Assembly: GCA_937907455.1 (NCBI GenBank)
Contig: CALESQ010000090.1
Coordinates: forward strand, 1 to 63,209
Direction: 5' to 3'
Source: an uncultured Caldilineales bacterium
Lineage (GTDB): Bacteria > Chloroflexota > Anaerolineae > JAAEKA01
Length of the DNA stretch: 63,209 nt
Below the pieces are notes generated by a model that made no database searches, was not told the origin of the DNA, and worked only from the letters and a program-made list of their open reading frames with translations. Both the position numbers and the translations under genes were made by a program. The stretch's first letter is position 1. Each line of letters starts with the position of its first letter. Positions 34,330 to 42,805 of this stretch are shown piece after piece.

Positions 34330-34717
34330 AGCGGCCTCTGCGCAGCAAAGCCAGGCCGTACAGCCCCAGCGCTGCGGAGCGTAACACGGCCCACACGGTT
34401 GCTGCCACGCCACGCGGCCAGGAAGAACGCGTGTTGAGGTAGACCGATTGATTTTCCGGCAAGGTTTCGGCCAGGGCGACCAGTGCGGCCAGCTTGCGGG
34501 TGAGCAGCGGCAGGCGACTTGTCAGGCGGGCGGCAAATTCCAGCGCCTCCAGATCAGCGCCACTTGTCAGGACACGTTGATAAGCGGCCAGATCGGCCGC
34601 GCTGCTGCCTGCCTCAAGCTGTGCGCTCAGCGGGCCAAAGCGCTGCACGATGATGGCAGGGGCGGCATGGCCGAAGAGCGCGCGGTACAGGATGTCGGCT
34701 TCGTGGTGGGAAGACAT
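34322..34717 (-). CDS. Unrecognised 131-residue protein with C-terminal membrane helix
   Basis: I do not recognise this family. The protein begins MSSHHEADILYRALFGHAAP, is helical throughout (TSRLPLLTRKLAALVALAETLPENQ), and ends in one hydrophobic segment VAATVWAVLRSAALGLYGLALL followed by RRGRY. It overlaps the GMC oxidoreductase start by 8 nt. Size, position and tail anchor suggest a small subunit or membrane tether for that flavoenzyme, analogous in organisation to the gamma subunits of bacterial GMC dehydrogenases; this is inference. No clear ribosome site precedes ATG 34717. Confidence 0.6.
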   Translation of the reverse strand: MSSHHEADILYRALFGHAAPAIIVQRFGPLSAQLEAGSSAADLAAYQRVLTSGADLEALEFAARLTSRLPLLTRKLAALVALAETLPENQSVYLNTRSSWPRGVAATVWAVLRSAALGLYGLALLRRGRYA

Positions 34718-34739
34718 GGGTTTGAGGGGGTGGTCCGCT

Positions 34740-35597
34740 TTACGGGGCGCTGCCTGCGCCCGACAGCGCGGCAGCCGCGCGCAGGTGCGCGGCAAGGGCG
34801 GCGACGGCAGGCACGGGGTCGGGCTGGCTTTGTTCTGCCAGTTTGACCAGTGCGCTGCCTACGATGACACCATCGGCCATCTGCGCCACCTGGGCGGCCT
34901 GCTGTGCAGTGCTGATGCCGAACCCGACGGCCAGGCTGAGCGGCTCGGCGGGCGACTGGCGCTGCACCTCGCGGCGCACGCGGGCCACAAAATCGCTCAA
35001 TGTGGCCGATAGTTCGCGCCGCGCGCCGGTGATGCCGGTGACGCTCACCAGGTAGATGAAGCCGCGGCTGCGGGCTACGCCCAGGGTGATACGTTCGTCG
35101 GTGCTGGTGGGGGCCAGCAGGGCGATTACAGCCAGGTTGTGCGCCGCGCAGGCCTGCAACAACAGCGCTGCCTCTGGCTCATCCGGCGGCAGATCGGGCA
35201 CTACCAGGCCATCGGCACCGGCTGCGGCTGCATCGGCGACGAAGCGCTCCAGCCCATAGGCCAACAGCGGGTTGATGTAGCCCATCAGGCAGAAGGGCAC
35301 GGTGGGGATGGCTGCGCGCAGGGCGCGCACCTCGTCCAGACAGCGCGCCACCGTCATGCCGTTATCCAATGCGCGTTGGGCTGCGGCTTGAATCACCGGG
35401 CCGTCAGCCAGCGGGTCAGAAAAGGGCAAACCCAACTCGAAAAGATCGGCTCCGGCAGCAGCCAGGGCACAGACCAGCGCCACTGACTGCTGCGGATCGG
35501 GGTGGCCCAGCATTTGGTAAGGCATGAAGGCGGCGCGGCCTTCGGCCCTGGCCTGGGCGAAGGCCGCGTGGATTGAAGCAACACCTCGGGAAGTCAC
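34740..35597 (-). CDS. trpA: Tryptophan synthase alpha chain
   Basis: A 285-residue TIM-barrel enzyme that cleaves indole-3-glycerol phosphate to indole and glyceraldehyde-3-phosphate. The catalytic Glu is in LFELGLPFSDPLADGPVIQAA, with GYINPLLAYG, GLVVPDLPPDE and VGFGISTAQQAAQVAQMADGVIVGSALV all conserved. The start is GTG 35597 with a weak AGG site. There is no trpB here, which is unusual because trpA normally directly follows trpB. It lies 22 nt upstream of the 131-residue gene and 58 nt downstream of glnS. Confidence 0.92.
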   Translation of the reverse strand: MTSRGVASIHAAFAQARAEGRAAFMPYQMLGHPDPQQSVALVCALAAAGADLFELGLPFSDPLADGPVIQAAAQRALDNGMTVARCLDEVRALRAAIPTVPFCLMGYINPLLAYGLERFVADAAAAGADGLVVPDLPPDEPEAALLLQACAAHNLAVIALLAPTSTDERITLGVARSRGFIYLVSVTGITGARRELSATLSDFVARVRREVQRQSPAEPLSLAVGFGISTAQQAAQVAQMADGVIVGSALVKLAEQSQPDPVPAVAALAAHLRAAAALSGAGSAP

Positions 35598-35655
35598 AGC
35601 AAGTACCTGTCCTTAACGAATGCGATGGGGCCAAACAGCTTTGACGGGGCGGGCG

Positions 35656-37335
35656 CTATTTGTTCTGCACCTTGGCCCATTCATCCTTTAGCGCCACGGT
35701 GCGGTTGAACACCGGATGCCCCGTGGTTGAGTCAGGATCCACGCAGAAGTAGGCCAGACGCTCGAACTGATAGCGCGTGCCGGGGGGGGCATCTGCTACG
35801 CTTGGCTCAACAAAGCAGATACGCGTTTCCAGCGAGTTGGGGTTAAGGTTGTCCATCCAACTGCCATCTTCTGCCACATCGTCGGGGTTTTCGCTGAGGA
35901 AGAGACGGTTGTAAAGCCGTGCCTCGGCCTGAAGCGCGTGGGCAGCTGACACCCAATGAATGGTGCTTTTGACCTTGCGGCCATCGGGGGCGTTGCCGCC
36001 GCGCGTGGCGGGATCATAGCGGCACAGCACCTCCACCACGTTGCCGGCCGCGTCCTTGACCACATCCACACACTGGATGAAGTAGCCGTAGCGCAGGCGT
36101 ACCTCGCGCCCTGGACTGAGCCGGAAGTACTTGGGTGGCGGGGTCTCGCGGAAGTCGTCGCGCTCGATCCACAGGGTGCGGCTGAAAGGAACCTGTCGCG
36201 TGCCGGCCTCAGCATCTTCGGGGTTGTTGATTGCCTCCAGCCACTCGGTTTGATCTTCGGGATAGTTGATCAGCGTTACCTTGAGCGGGTCCAGCACTCC
36301 CATCACGCGCAGGGCATGGGCATTCAAGTCCTGGCGGATCGAGTATTCCAGCAGGGCAATGTCTACCACGCTGTTGTTTTTGGCTACGCCGATGCGCTCG
36401 GTGAAATCGCGCAGGGCCGCGGGGGTCACACCGCGGCGGCGCATACCGCTCAACGTGGGCATGCGCGGATCGTTCCAGCCGTTGACAAAGCCTTCGGTGA
36501 CCAGCTTCAGAAGCCGGCGCTTGCTCATCAATGTGTAGGTGAGGTTGAGGCGGGCAAATTCGATCTGCTGCGGCGCGTGGATGCCCAGCGCCCGAATGAA
36601 CCAGTCGTACAACGGGCGGTGATCTTCGAACTCCAGCGTGCAGATGGAATGGGTAATGCCTTCGATGCTGTCTGATTGGCCGTGCGCCCAATCATAGGTG
36701 GGGTAGATGCACCAGGTGCTGCCGGTGCGCGGGTGTTCGGCGTGCAGAATGCGGTACATCACTGGGTCGCGCAGGTTGAGATTGGGCGAGGCCATATCAA
36801 TGCGGGCGCGCAGGGTGCGGGTGCCATCGGAGAACTCGCCCGCCTTCATGCGCGCAAACAGATCGAGGTTTTCCTCTACACTGCGCTCGCGGTATGGGCT
36901 GGGGCGGCCCGGCTCGGTGAGGGTGCCGCGGTATTCGCGCATTTCGTCTGCGCTCAGGTCGCAGACATACGCCTGGCCTTGCTCGATCAACTGCACCGCC
37001 CAATCGTACAACTGCTGGAAATAGTCTGACGCGTAGAAAAGGCGATTTTCCCAGTTCGCGCCCAGCCAACGCACATCCTCGATGATGGCATCAATGTATT
37101 CCTGCTCTTCTTTGGTGGGGTTGGTGTCGTCGAAGCGCAGGTTGAACAGCCCGCCGTAGCGCTGGGCCATGCCGTAGTTGAGCATGATGGCCTTGGAGTG
37201 GCCGATGTGCAGGTAGCCGTTCGGCTCCGGTGGAAAACGGGTATGCACGCGCCCGCCAAAGCGCCCGGCGGCGTTGTGACTATCCACGATGTCTGTGATG
37301 AAGTTGGATTGGGGGGTGAGTTCTGTGTTTTCCAT
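35656..37335 (-). CDS. glnS: Glutaminyl-tRNA synthetase
   Basis: A 559-residue class I aminoacyl-tRNA synthetase charging tRNA-Gln. HIGH is at residues 43-46 within RFPPEPNGYLHIGHSKA, and the KMSKS loop is represented by LMSKRR (269-274). The C-terminal half is the two-beta-barrel anticodon-binding domain of GlnRS/eukaryotic-type GluRS. The length matches bacterial GlnRS. Its leader contains three tandem hairpin repeats (37352-37433). A GlnRS indicates direct charging rather than sole reliance on GatCAB. Confidence 0.95.
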   Translation of the reverse strand: MENTELTPQSNFITDIVDSHNAAGRFGGRVHTRFPPEPNGYLHIGHSKAIMLNYGMAQRYGGLFNLRFDDTNPTKEEQEYIDAIIEDVRWLGANWENRLFYASDYFQQLYDWAVQLIEQGQAYVCDLSADEMREYRGTLTEPGRPSPYRERSVEENLDLFARMKAGEFSDGTRTLRARIDMASPNLNLRDPVMYRILHAEHPRTGSTWCIYPTYDWAHGQSDSIEGITHSICTLEFEDHRPLYDWFIRALGIHAPQQIEFARLNLTYTLMSKRRLLKLVTEGFVNGWNDPRMPTLSGMRRRGVTPAALRDFTERIGVAKNNSVVDIALLEYSIRQDLNAHALRVMGVLDPLKVTLINYPEDQTEWLEAINNPEDAEAGTRQVPFSRTLWIERDDFRETPPPKYFRLSPGREVRLRYGYFIQCVDVVKDAAGNVVEVLCRYDPATRGGNAPDGRKVKSTIHWVSAAHALQAEARLYNRLFLSENPDDVAEDGSWMDNLNPNSLETRICFVEPSVADAPPGTRYQFERLAYFCVDPDSTTGHPVFNRTVALKDEWAKVQNK

Positions 37336-37351
37336 AAAACCTGGCCTTGCA

Positions 37352-37433
37352 GATCAAAGCGAGCTTTGAGATTCCGATCAAAGCAAGTTTTGAGATTCCA
37401 TTGTGATGGGATCAAAGCGAGCTTTGAGATTTC
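37352..37433 (-). repeat. Three 24-bp hairpin repeats in the glnS leader
   Basis: GATCAAAGCGAGCTTTGAG plus ATTCC is repeated at 37352-37375, 37376-37399 (variant) and 37410-37433. Each unit is an inverted repeat TCAAAGC-GA-GCTTTGA. All three lie between the predicted glnS promoter and its ATG, 17 to 98 nt upstream of the start codon. Confidence 0.8.
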
Positions 37434-37457
37434 GCGGTGCTGTTTGAGACGGGGTGC

Positions 37458-37486
37458 ATTTTAGCATAGGACAGCGCTTGTGTACA
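37458..37486 (-). promoter_or_regulatory. Probable glnS promoter
   Basis: On the minus strand TGTACA (37486-37481), a 17-bp spacer and TAAAAT (37463-37458). The leader would be about 115 nt and would include the three hairpins. Confidence 0.5.
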
Positions 37487-37490
37487 CATT

Positions 37491-37518
37491 TTGCCTGACC
37501 TTTCATCTGGCCTATAAT
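37491..37518 (+). promoter_or_regulatory. Leaderless promoter of the LysM lipoprotein gene
   Basis: TATAAT (37513-37518) lies 6 nt before ATG 37525, with TTGCCT (37491-37496) 16 bp upstream. The geometry equals that at thpR and hicA. No Shine-Dalgarno is present. Confidence 0.6.
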
Positions 37519-37524
37519 GACGAC

Positions 37525-38505
37525 ATGCTGTTACGCAAATTGGCCGGCATTGTGCTTCTGGCAGGAATGATTGTGTTGCTGGCGGGCTGCGCCCAGGCGG
37601 TGATCACGCGGCCCACGCCGCGCAGCGTGGCTACGCGCACCCCCACGGCCACGGCTGCGCCACCCGCCTTGGTCGTTCCACCTACACCGGACAACTATAC
37701 GCCACCGCCTACGGCAACGCCCACGGTCACGCCGGAGCCGATTATCCACATCATTCAGTCGGGTGAAAACCTGTGGACGATTGCCGCGCTGTACGATGTG
37801 GAACACGATCTGCTGCGCGATGTCAACGGTATTGAAAACGAACGCACGTTGCAAGTGGGTCAACGTCTGTTGATTCCGGTGGCGGGCTGGGGCGGCCCCG
37901 CGGAGCCTACGCCCACGGCTACTGCCACGCCGTACCCAGCCGAGGTAGAAAACGTGTTTTTCTACCCCAGCCCACTGGGCGAATTGGCTGTTCTGGGTGA
38001 GGTACTCAATACCAGCGGTGTGGATCTGGAACGCATCGCGGTGCAGGTAGGGTTGTTTGACGCTGCAGATCGTCCGCTGTCCAGCCAAAGCAATCTCATC
38101 GAACTGGATATGTTGGCCCCAGGCGGACGCTCGCCATTTGTGGTGCGTTTTGCCGAAGCTCCGGCGCAGATCGCTTCGTATCAGGCCAGGGTAGTGGCGG
38201 CGGCACCGGCCTATACAGGCACACACAGCCGTAGCCTCAGCGCGGAAAACACCGCTCTGGAGCAGCAGGCCGGGTTGATGATTGTATCGGGCACGGTGTA
38301 CAACCGCGGCGAGACCGAGGCTCTCGATGTGATCGTGGTAGTTACGCTGTACGATGCGTTGGGGCGGGTGGTAGGTACACGCTCGACTCTCAGCCAGCCC
38401 GCCACGATTGCTGCGGGCAGCGATGCTGCGTTTCGCATTGAGCTGGTACCTGGCGGCCCGGTGGCTGATTTCAGCGTGCAGGTGCAAGGGCGCATTCAGC
38501 CGTAA
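37525..38505 (+). CDS. LysM lipoprotein with tandem FxLYD-like beta domains
   Basis: A 326-residue lipoprotein: N-terminal helix and lipobox LLAGC, a Pro-Thr linker, one LysM domain at about residues 74-120 (IHIIQSGENLWTIAALYDVEHDLLRDVNGI), and two beta domains of about 85 residues resembling FxLYD modules (LAVLGEVLNTSGVDLERIAVQVGLFDAADRPL and MIVSGTVYNRGETEALDVIVVVTLYDALGRV). It should be anchored outside the membrane and bind wall glycans. It is similar in style to the zinc-ribbon LysM protein at 15622. ATG 37525 is chosen because the TATAAT-N6-ATG spacing fits and the signal starts there. Confidence 0.85.
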   Translation: MLLRKLAGIVLLAGMIVLLAGCAQAVITRPTPRSVATRTPTATAAPPALVVPPTPDNYTPPPTATPTVTPEPIIHIIQSGENLWTIAALYDVEHDLLRDVNGIENERTLQVGQRLLIPVAGWGGPAEPTPTATATPYPAEVENVFFYPSPLGELAVLGEVLNTSGVDLERIAVQVGLFDAADRPLSSQSNLIELDMLAPGGRSPFVVRFAEAPAQIASYQARVVAAAPAYTGTHSRSLSAENTALEQQAGLMIVSGTVYNRGETEALDVIVVVTLYDALGRVVGTRSTLSQPATIAAGSDAAFRIELVPGGPVADFSVQVQGRIQP

Positions 38506-38576
38506 TAGTCGCACTGTTCAATCAGACGCGCTGGCGGGTGTCGCCGCGCGCCAAGCAAGTATTCAGGAATAACGCT

Positions 38577-39263
38577 ATGAAACCTGTCAGATTGCCCTGG
38601 CGCATGGGCTTTTTACACTATCTGGCAAAGTTTTGTCTGGCTTTGCTTACTTCGATGACGGTGTGGGGCGCAGAAAATATTCCAGCCAGCGGTGCCACGT
38701 TGATGGTGATAAACCATTTGCATTGGCTGGATCCCATCATTGGCGTAGCGGTGATTCGGCGGCCCGCAGTGATGCTGACTGCGGAGAAGTGGGAACGCGC
38801 CTTTTTCATCGGCCATGTGATGCGCTGGTCGCAGCGGGCTATCTTCGTGCAGCGCGGCGAGCCGGATCGCCGTGCCCTAAAACGCGCGTTGGAGGTGTTG
38901 CAGCGCGACGAAATGCTGGGCATATCACCGGAAGGCACGCGCAGCCGCACCGGCGGCTTGCAGCAGGCCCATGATGGCCCCGCTTATCTGGTGACGCGCA
39001 GCGGCGCCACGGTGGTGCCTGTGGTGGTTTATGGCCAGGAAAAGGCCGAGCAGCACTGGCGCAGGTTGCGCCGCCCGCGGGTGATGGTGGTGATCGGTGA
39101 ACCGTTCCGCTTCCCTGATCTCCCAGCCCATGTGCGCAGTCGTGAACTGCGACCTTATAGCGATGAAATCATGCGCCACCTGGCGCAACTGCTCCGTGAA
39201 GGCTATCGCGGGGTGTATCCCCTTCAATCCCCAGCAGCGCCCTCTACGGCTAGCGAGGCGTAG
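38577..39263 (+). CDS. 1-acylglycerol-3-phosphate acyltransferase (PlsC family)
   Basis: A 228-residue membrane-associated acyltransferase of phospholipid synthesis. Motif I is NHLHWLDP (HxxxxD type), motif III is SPEGTRSRTGGL, and motif IV is VVPVVVYG. The start ATG 38577 follows AGGAA; upstream in-frame ATG 38538 has no binding site. It is convergent with rsmA, and the last 40 nt of the two coding regions overlap. It could alternatively act on lyso-lipids other than phosphatidate. Confidence 0.87.
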   Translation: MKPVRLPWRMGFLHYLAKFCLALLTSMTVWGAENIPASGATLMVINHLHWLDPIIGVAVIRRPAVMLTAEKWERAFFIGHVMRWSQRAIFVQRGEPDRRALKRALEVLQRDEMLGISPEGTRSRTGGLQQAHDGPAYLVTRSGATVVPVVVYGQEKAEQHWRRLRRPRVMVVIGEPFRFPDLPAHVRSRELRPYSDEIMRHLAQLLREGYRGVYPLQSPAAPSTASEA

Positions 39264-40090
39264 GCCAGTCGCCCCCACTCAGCCAGGGTGAGGGTTTCGG
39301 CGCGACGTTGCCCCTCGACAGCGGCGGCGGTCAGCAGGGCATCCACCGCAGGCTGGGGTAGGGCCAGCCCGCTGCGCAGTGAGTTGCGCAGTTGCTTGCG
39401 TCGCTGGCTGAAGCCGGCACGCACTACGCGGAAAAAGGTTTCGTCGTCGGGAGCGGCAACCGGCGGCGCGGGCCAGGGGCGCAGCCGCAGAATCGCCGAA
39501 TCAACTTTGGGCGGCGGGTAAAAGGCACCTGCGGGGATGCGCGCCACGATTTCAGGGCGGCTGTAGAACTGCACGCTGACGGCCAGTAAGCTCATCTCTG
39601 GTGGTTGGGCGATGATGCGTTGTGCTACCTCGCGCTGGATGGTGAGCACCAGCAGGCTGGGGCGCACGGCCGCGGTGAGTAGGTGACGAATGGCCGCAGA
39701 GGTGATGTAGTAGGGCAGATTGGCAACTACCTTGAACGATGACGGCGCAGCGGGCAGGGCAGCCACAAGCTGGGCAGGATCGAGTTGCAGGATGTCGCCT
39801 TGTACCACAGCAATATTGCTGTAAGGGCGCAACGTTTCAGCCAGCAATGGCAGCAGGCGTTGATCCAGCTCTACGGCTATTACTTGTCCGGCCGCTTCGG
39901 CCAGGTGAGCGGTAAGCGTGCCTGCGCCTGGGCCAACTTCGATCACCGTATCAGCGCGCGTTAGCTCGGCGGCCTCGACAATGCGCCGCAGATGGACTGC
40001 ATCGGCCAGGAAATTCTGCCCCAGGCTTTTCTTCAGGTGAAGGTCATGGCGCTGCAAGAGCGCGCTCAGGCCGACGGGGGCGTCAGTCAT
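39224..40090 (-). CDS. rsmA: 16S rRNA (adenine1518-N6/adenine1519-N6)-dimethyltransferase
   Basis: A 288-residue KsgA/RsmA methyltransferase acting on helix 45 of 16S rRNA. LKKSLGQNFLADAVHLRRIV, the SAM site VIEVGPGAGTLTAHLAE, and motif IV NLPYYITSAAIRHLL are characteristic. The C-terminal helical domain is present, and the length is normal. Its stop codon lies inside the 3' end of plsC on the opposite strand. It is divergent from the small helical protein gene at 40194. Confidence 0.95.
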   Translation of the reverse strand: MTDAPVGLSALLQRHDLHLKKSLGQNFLADAVHLRRIVEAAELTRADTVIEVGPGAGTLTAHLAEAAGQVIAVELDQRLLPLLAETLRPYSNIAVVQGDILQLDPAQLVAALPAAPSSFKVVANLPYYITSAAIRHLLTAAVRPSLLVLTIQREVAQRIIAQPPEMSLLAVSVQFYSRPEIVARIPAGAFYPPPKVDSAILRLRPWPAPPVAAPDDETFFRVVRAGFSQRRKQLRNSLRSGLALPQPAVDALLTAAAVEGQRRAETLTLAEWGRLAYASLAVEGAAGD

Positions 40091-40118
40091 GCTTAAACCA
40101 CGGGATAAATTCGCCGGT

Positions 40119-40147
40119 TTGTGTTTTTACGCTCATTATGTTATAGT
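40119..40147 (+). promoter_or_regulatory. Probable promoter of the 154-residue helical protein
   Basis: TTGTGT (40119-40124), a 17-bp spacer and TATAGT (40142-40147), 47 nt before ATG 40194, which has GGAGGA directly upstream. Confidence 0.5.
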
Positions 40148-40193
40148 TCGTCTCAAATTCCAAGAAGTATACGTTGCATCATACGGAGGATTT

Positions 40194-40658
40194 ATGGCAG
40201 ACATGGTATCTTTTGCGAAGGCTCAGCTTGATCAATCGGGCCTGGCGCAGGAAATCGGTAAGGCGTTGCGCGCTACGGTGTTTTCCAGCGGCATGAATAT
40301 TGCCCCGCGCCGGGTGCAGGTGATTGCTGACCAGATGACCGAGCGCTTTTTTGCCTTTCGCAACGATGGCAACGAACAGGCTGCGTTGGACTATGGGCAA
40401 ACACTGGCTGACGAGGGGCTGGGTGTCCCGTCGGTGTTGGTAATGACTGAACAAATTCGCCAGGCGGCGTATGCAGCCGCCGGCAGCGAGGCCGCTTTGC
40501 TGAAAGCTGCGGCCGGGTTCTGCAATCGCGTGATCGAAGGCTTTATCAGGCAACACGAAAGCGGGTTGTTGCAGCAACAGGAACGTGCGCACCGCGCTTA
40601 TCTGGCTGCGCTGGATAGCGGTTCGGTCTTTCCGCGCCGCGCCGAGCCGTTGGCTTGA
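40194..40658 (+). CDS. Unrecognised 154-residue all-helical protein
   Basis: I do not assign a family with confidence. The protein is helical and soluble (MADMVSFAKAQLDQSGLAQEIGKALRATVFSSG, PRRVQVIADQMTERFFAF, EQAALDYGQTLADEGLGVPSVLVMTEQIRQAAYAA), with the feel of the globin-like N-terminal domains of RsbR-type stressosome or sensor proteins. The start follows the excellent site GGAGGA at 40185. Upstream in-frame codons to 40089 belong to the intergenic region. It is monocistronic; a pair of imperfect 30-bp repeats lies downstream. Confidence 0.65.
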   Translation: MADMVSFAKAQLDQSGLAQEIGKALRATVFSSGMNIAPRRVQVIADQMTERFFAFRNDGNEQAALDYGQTLADEGLGVPSVLVMTEQIRQAAYAAAGSEAALLKAAAGFCNRVIEGFIRQHESGLLQQQERAHRAYLAALDSGSVFPRRAEPLA

Positions 40659-40676
40659 AATAACCCGACAACGCGG

Positions 40677-40760
40677 AGGCTCCTCAGGACCTGAGGGCGG
40701 TGGTTGGAAACCGACCGGCTCAAAGCACGAAGGCCTTTCAGGGCCTGGGAGCGGTGGTTG
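40677..40760. repeat. Two imperfect 30-bp direct repeats
   Basis: Units at 40677-40706 and 40731-40760 share 24 of 30 bases, including CAGG, CCTG and the final GCGGTGGTTG. Each holds a short CAGGxCCTG palindrome. They fill the gap between the helical-protein gene and the 3' end of lepA. Confidence 0.55.
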
Positions 40761-40812
40761 AGGCCGTTTTGCCCTTTTAGCTAGATGGTTGTAACCTCTG
40801 ATTTCGGTTGGG

Positions 40813-42615
40813 CTAATCTTCGTCCAGGCTGAGCACCGACATAAAGGCTTCCTGGGGGATCTCCACGCTACCCACCATCTTCATGCGCTTCTTGCCTTTT
40901 TTCTGTTTTTCCAGCAATTTGCGCTTGCGGGTAATGTCACCGCCGTAGCACTTGGCCAGCACGTCCTTGCGCATGGCCTGCACGTTGGCGCGGCTGATCA
41001 CCTTGTTGCCTACTGCAGCCTGAATGGGCACAATGAACATCTGGCGCGGGATCACTTCCTTCATCTTGGTCACCAGACGTTGGCCCTTGCGATAGGCATC
41101 CTGGCGATGGACGATGATGCTGAGGGCATCCACCGGTTGTTCGTTGACCAGTACATCCAGCTTCACCATGTCCGCGGGGCGATAGGCATCGAAATGATAG
41201 TCGAGGCTGGCGTAGCCGCGTGTGCGCGCTTTTAGCTCGTTGTAAAACTCGGTGAGAATTTCGGTGAGGGGCATTTTGTAGGTGAGCAGCACGCGGCGTT
41301 GGTCCAGGTAATCCTGCGCCACAAACTCACCGCGGCGGGTGGTCACCATATCCATCACCGCGCCGATGTACTCGGTGGGGGTAAACACCTCGATACGCAC
41401 CCAGGGTTCGCGAATTTCTTCGATATAGGTCGGTTCCGGCAGCTCGGCAGGGCTATCTACCACGATTTCGCTGCCGTCGGTTTGGGTCACTTCGTATTCC
41501 ACGCTGGGCGCGGTGAAGATCATATCCAGATCGTATTCTCGTTCCAGTCGTTCCTGAATGATCTCCATGTGGAACAGACCCAGGAAACCGCAACGGAAGC
41601 CGAAGCCGAGTGCCTGACTGGTTTCCGGCTGGTACACCAACGACGCATCGTTCAGTTGCAGCTTTTCCAGCGCATCGCGCAGCAAGCCATAGTCTTCGGC
41701 TTCGCTGGGATAAAGACCGGCAAACACCATCGGCTTCATAGGTTGATAGCCGGGCAGAGGGCGGTCGGCTGGCTCTTCTTGCCAGGTGATGGTATCGCCC
41801 ACGGCCAGATCGCGCACGGTTTTCAGGCCGGTGGCTACGTAACCCACTTCGCCTGCTTCCAGCCGACCGGTGGGAGTCATACGCGGGGCGAACACGCCGA
41901 TTTCCAGCGGCTCCAGCCGCGCACCGGTGGACATGAGACGCAGCGGCCGTGTGCCGTCCATCACGCCATCCACCACACGCAGGTAGGCGATCACCCCTTT
42001 GTAAGAATCGTAGTGGCTGTCAAAGATCAAAGCACGCAGCGGCTGACCGCGCTGGCCGCGCGGGGGCGGCACATGCTTCACCACGGCTTCCAGCACATCG
42101 CGGATGTTGGTGCCGTCTTTGGCTGAGACACGGGCAATATCCTCGGCGGGCGTGCCGATCAAATCCTCCAACTCCTGGGCTACGTCATCCGGTTGGGCGG
42201 CGATCAGGTCAATTTTGTTGACTACCGGGATGATCTCCAGGTCGGCCCCCATCGCCAGGTAGAGGTTGGCGAGGGTTTGTGCTTCCACACCCTGTGTAGC
42301 ATCCACTACCAGTACAGCGCCTTCGCAGGCTTGCAGGGCGCGGCTGACCTCGTAGGAAAAGTCCACATGGCCGGGGGTATCAATCAGGTTGATTTCATAG
42401 GCTTGGCCGTTGTCGGCGGTATAGGTCATACGCACCGCCGAAGCCTTGATGGTGACCCCTTTTTCGCGCTCCAGGTCCATAGAGTCGAGTACCTGGTCTT
42501 TCATTTCGCGCGCCGAAATGGTGTCGGTGACCTGCAACAGACGGTCGGCCAACGTGCTTTTGCCGTGGTCAATATGGGCGATGATGCAGAAGTTACGGAT
42601 GTGGTCTAGCTCCAT
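40813..42615 (-). CDS. lepA: Elongation factor 4 (LepA)
   Basis: A 600-residue ribosome-associated GTPase. G1 is AHIDHGKST, G3 DTPGH and G4 NKIDL; the characteristic LepA C-terminal domain ends with KRKLLEKQKKGKKRMKMVG. ATG 42615 has AGGAAGAG upstream; in-frame sequence as far as 42912 overlaps the clpB end and is not coding for LepA. A TATAAT (42675-42670, minus strand) lies 54 nt upstream without a good -35. The length is normal for the family. Confidence 0.96.
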   Translation of the reverse strand: MELDHIRNFCIIAHIDHGKSTLADRLLQVTDTISAREMKDQVLDSMDLEREKGVTIKASAVRMTYTADNGQAYEINLIDTPGHVDFSYEVSRALQACEGAVLVVDATQGVEAQTLANLYLAMGADLEIIPVVNKIDLIAAQPDDVAQELEDLIGTPAEDIARVSAKDGTNIRDVLEAVVKHVPPPRGQRGQPLRALIFDSHYDSYKGVIAYLRVVDGVMDGTRPLRLMSTGARLEPLEIGVFAPRMTPTGRLEAGEVGYVATGLKTVRDLAVGDTITWQEEPADRPLPGYQPMKPMVFAGLYPSEAEDYGLLRDALEKLQLNDASLVYQPETSQALGFGFRCGFLGLFHMEIIQERLEREYDLDMIFTAPSVEYEVTQTDGSEIVVDSPAELPEPTYIEEIREPWVRIEVFTPTEYIGAVMDMVTTRRGEFVAQDYLDQRRVLLTYKMPLTEILTEFYNELKARTRGYASLDYHFDAYRPADMVKLDVLVNEQPVDALSIIVHRQDAYRKGQRLVTKMKEVIPRQMFIVPIQAAVGNKVISRANVQAMRKDVLAKCYGGDITRKRKLLEKQKKGKKRMKMVGSVEIPQEAFMSVLSLDED

Positions 42616-42642
42616 ACGCTGTGACTCTTCCTGAGACAAAAT

Positions 42643-42665
42643 CGGCTGCCGCAGTCGGGCAGCCG
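42643..42665 (-). terminator. Possible clpB terminator in the clpB-lepA gap
   Basis: CGGCTGCC (42643-42650) and GGCAGCCG (42658-42665) form an 8-bp stem with a 7-nt loop; on the minus strand ATTTTGT follows. It overlaps the probable lepA start region, so it may instead be a leader hairpin. Confidence 0.4.
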
Positions 42666-42805
42666 GTCTATTATACCGCAGGCAGAGATGATCAACGAAT
42701 AGCGAGGTACGGCATTGCTTAAACAGCGGCCCGTAGTGACTACTGCGGGCCGCTGCCACATTGCCAAGCGCGCTCGCGCCCCACTCTCTCACTTCCTCAT
42801 TCTTC

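Noticed and set aside
37336..37450. T-box riboswitch in the glnS leader
   Set aside because: No specifier loop, no conserved T-box sequence and no terminator/antiterminator pair; only three identical small hairpins.
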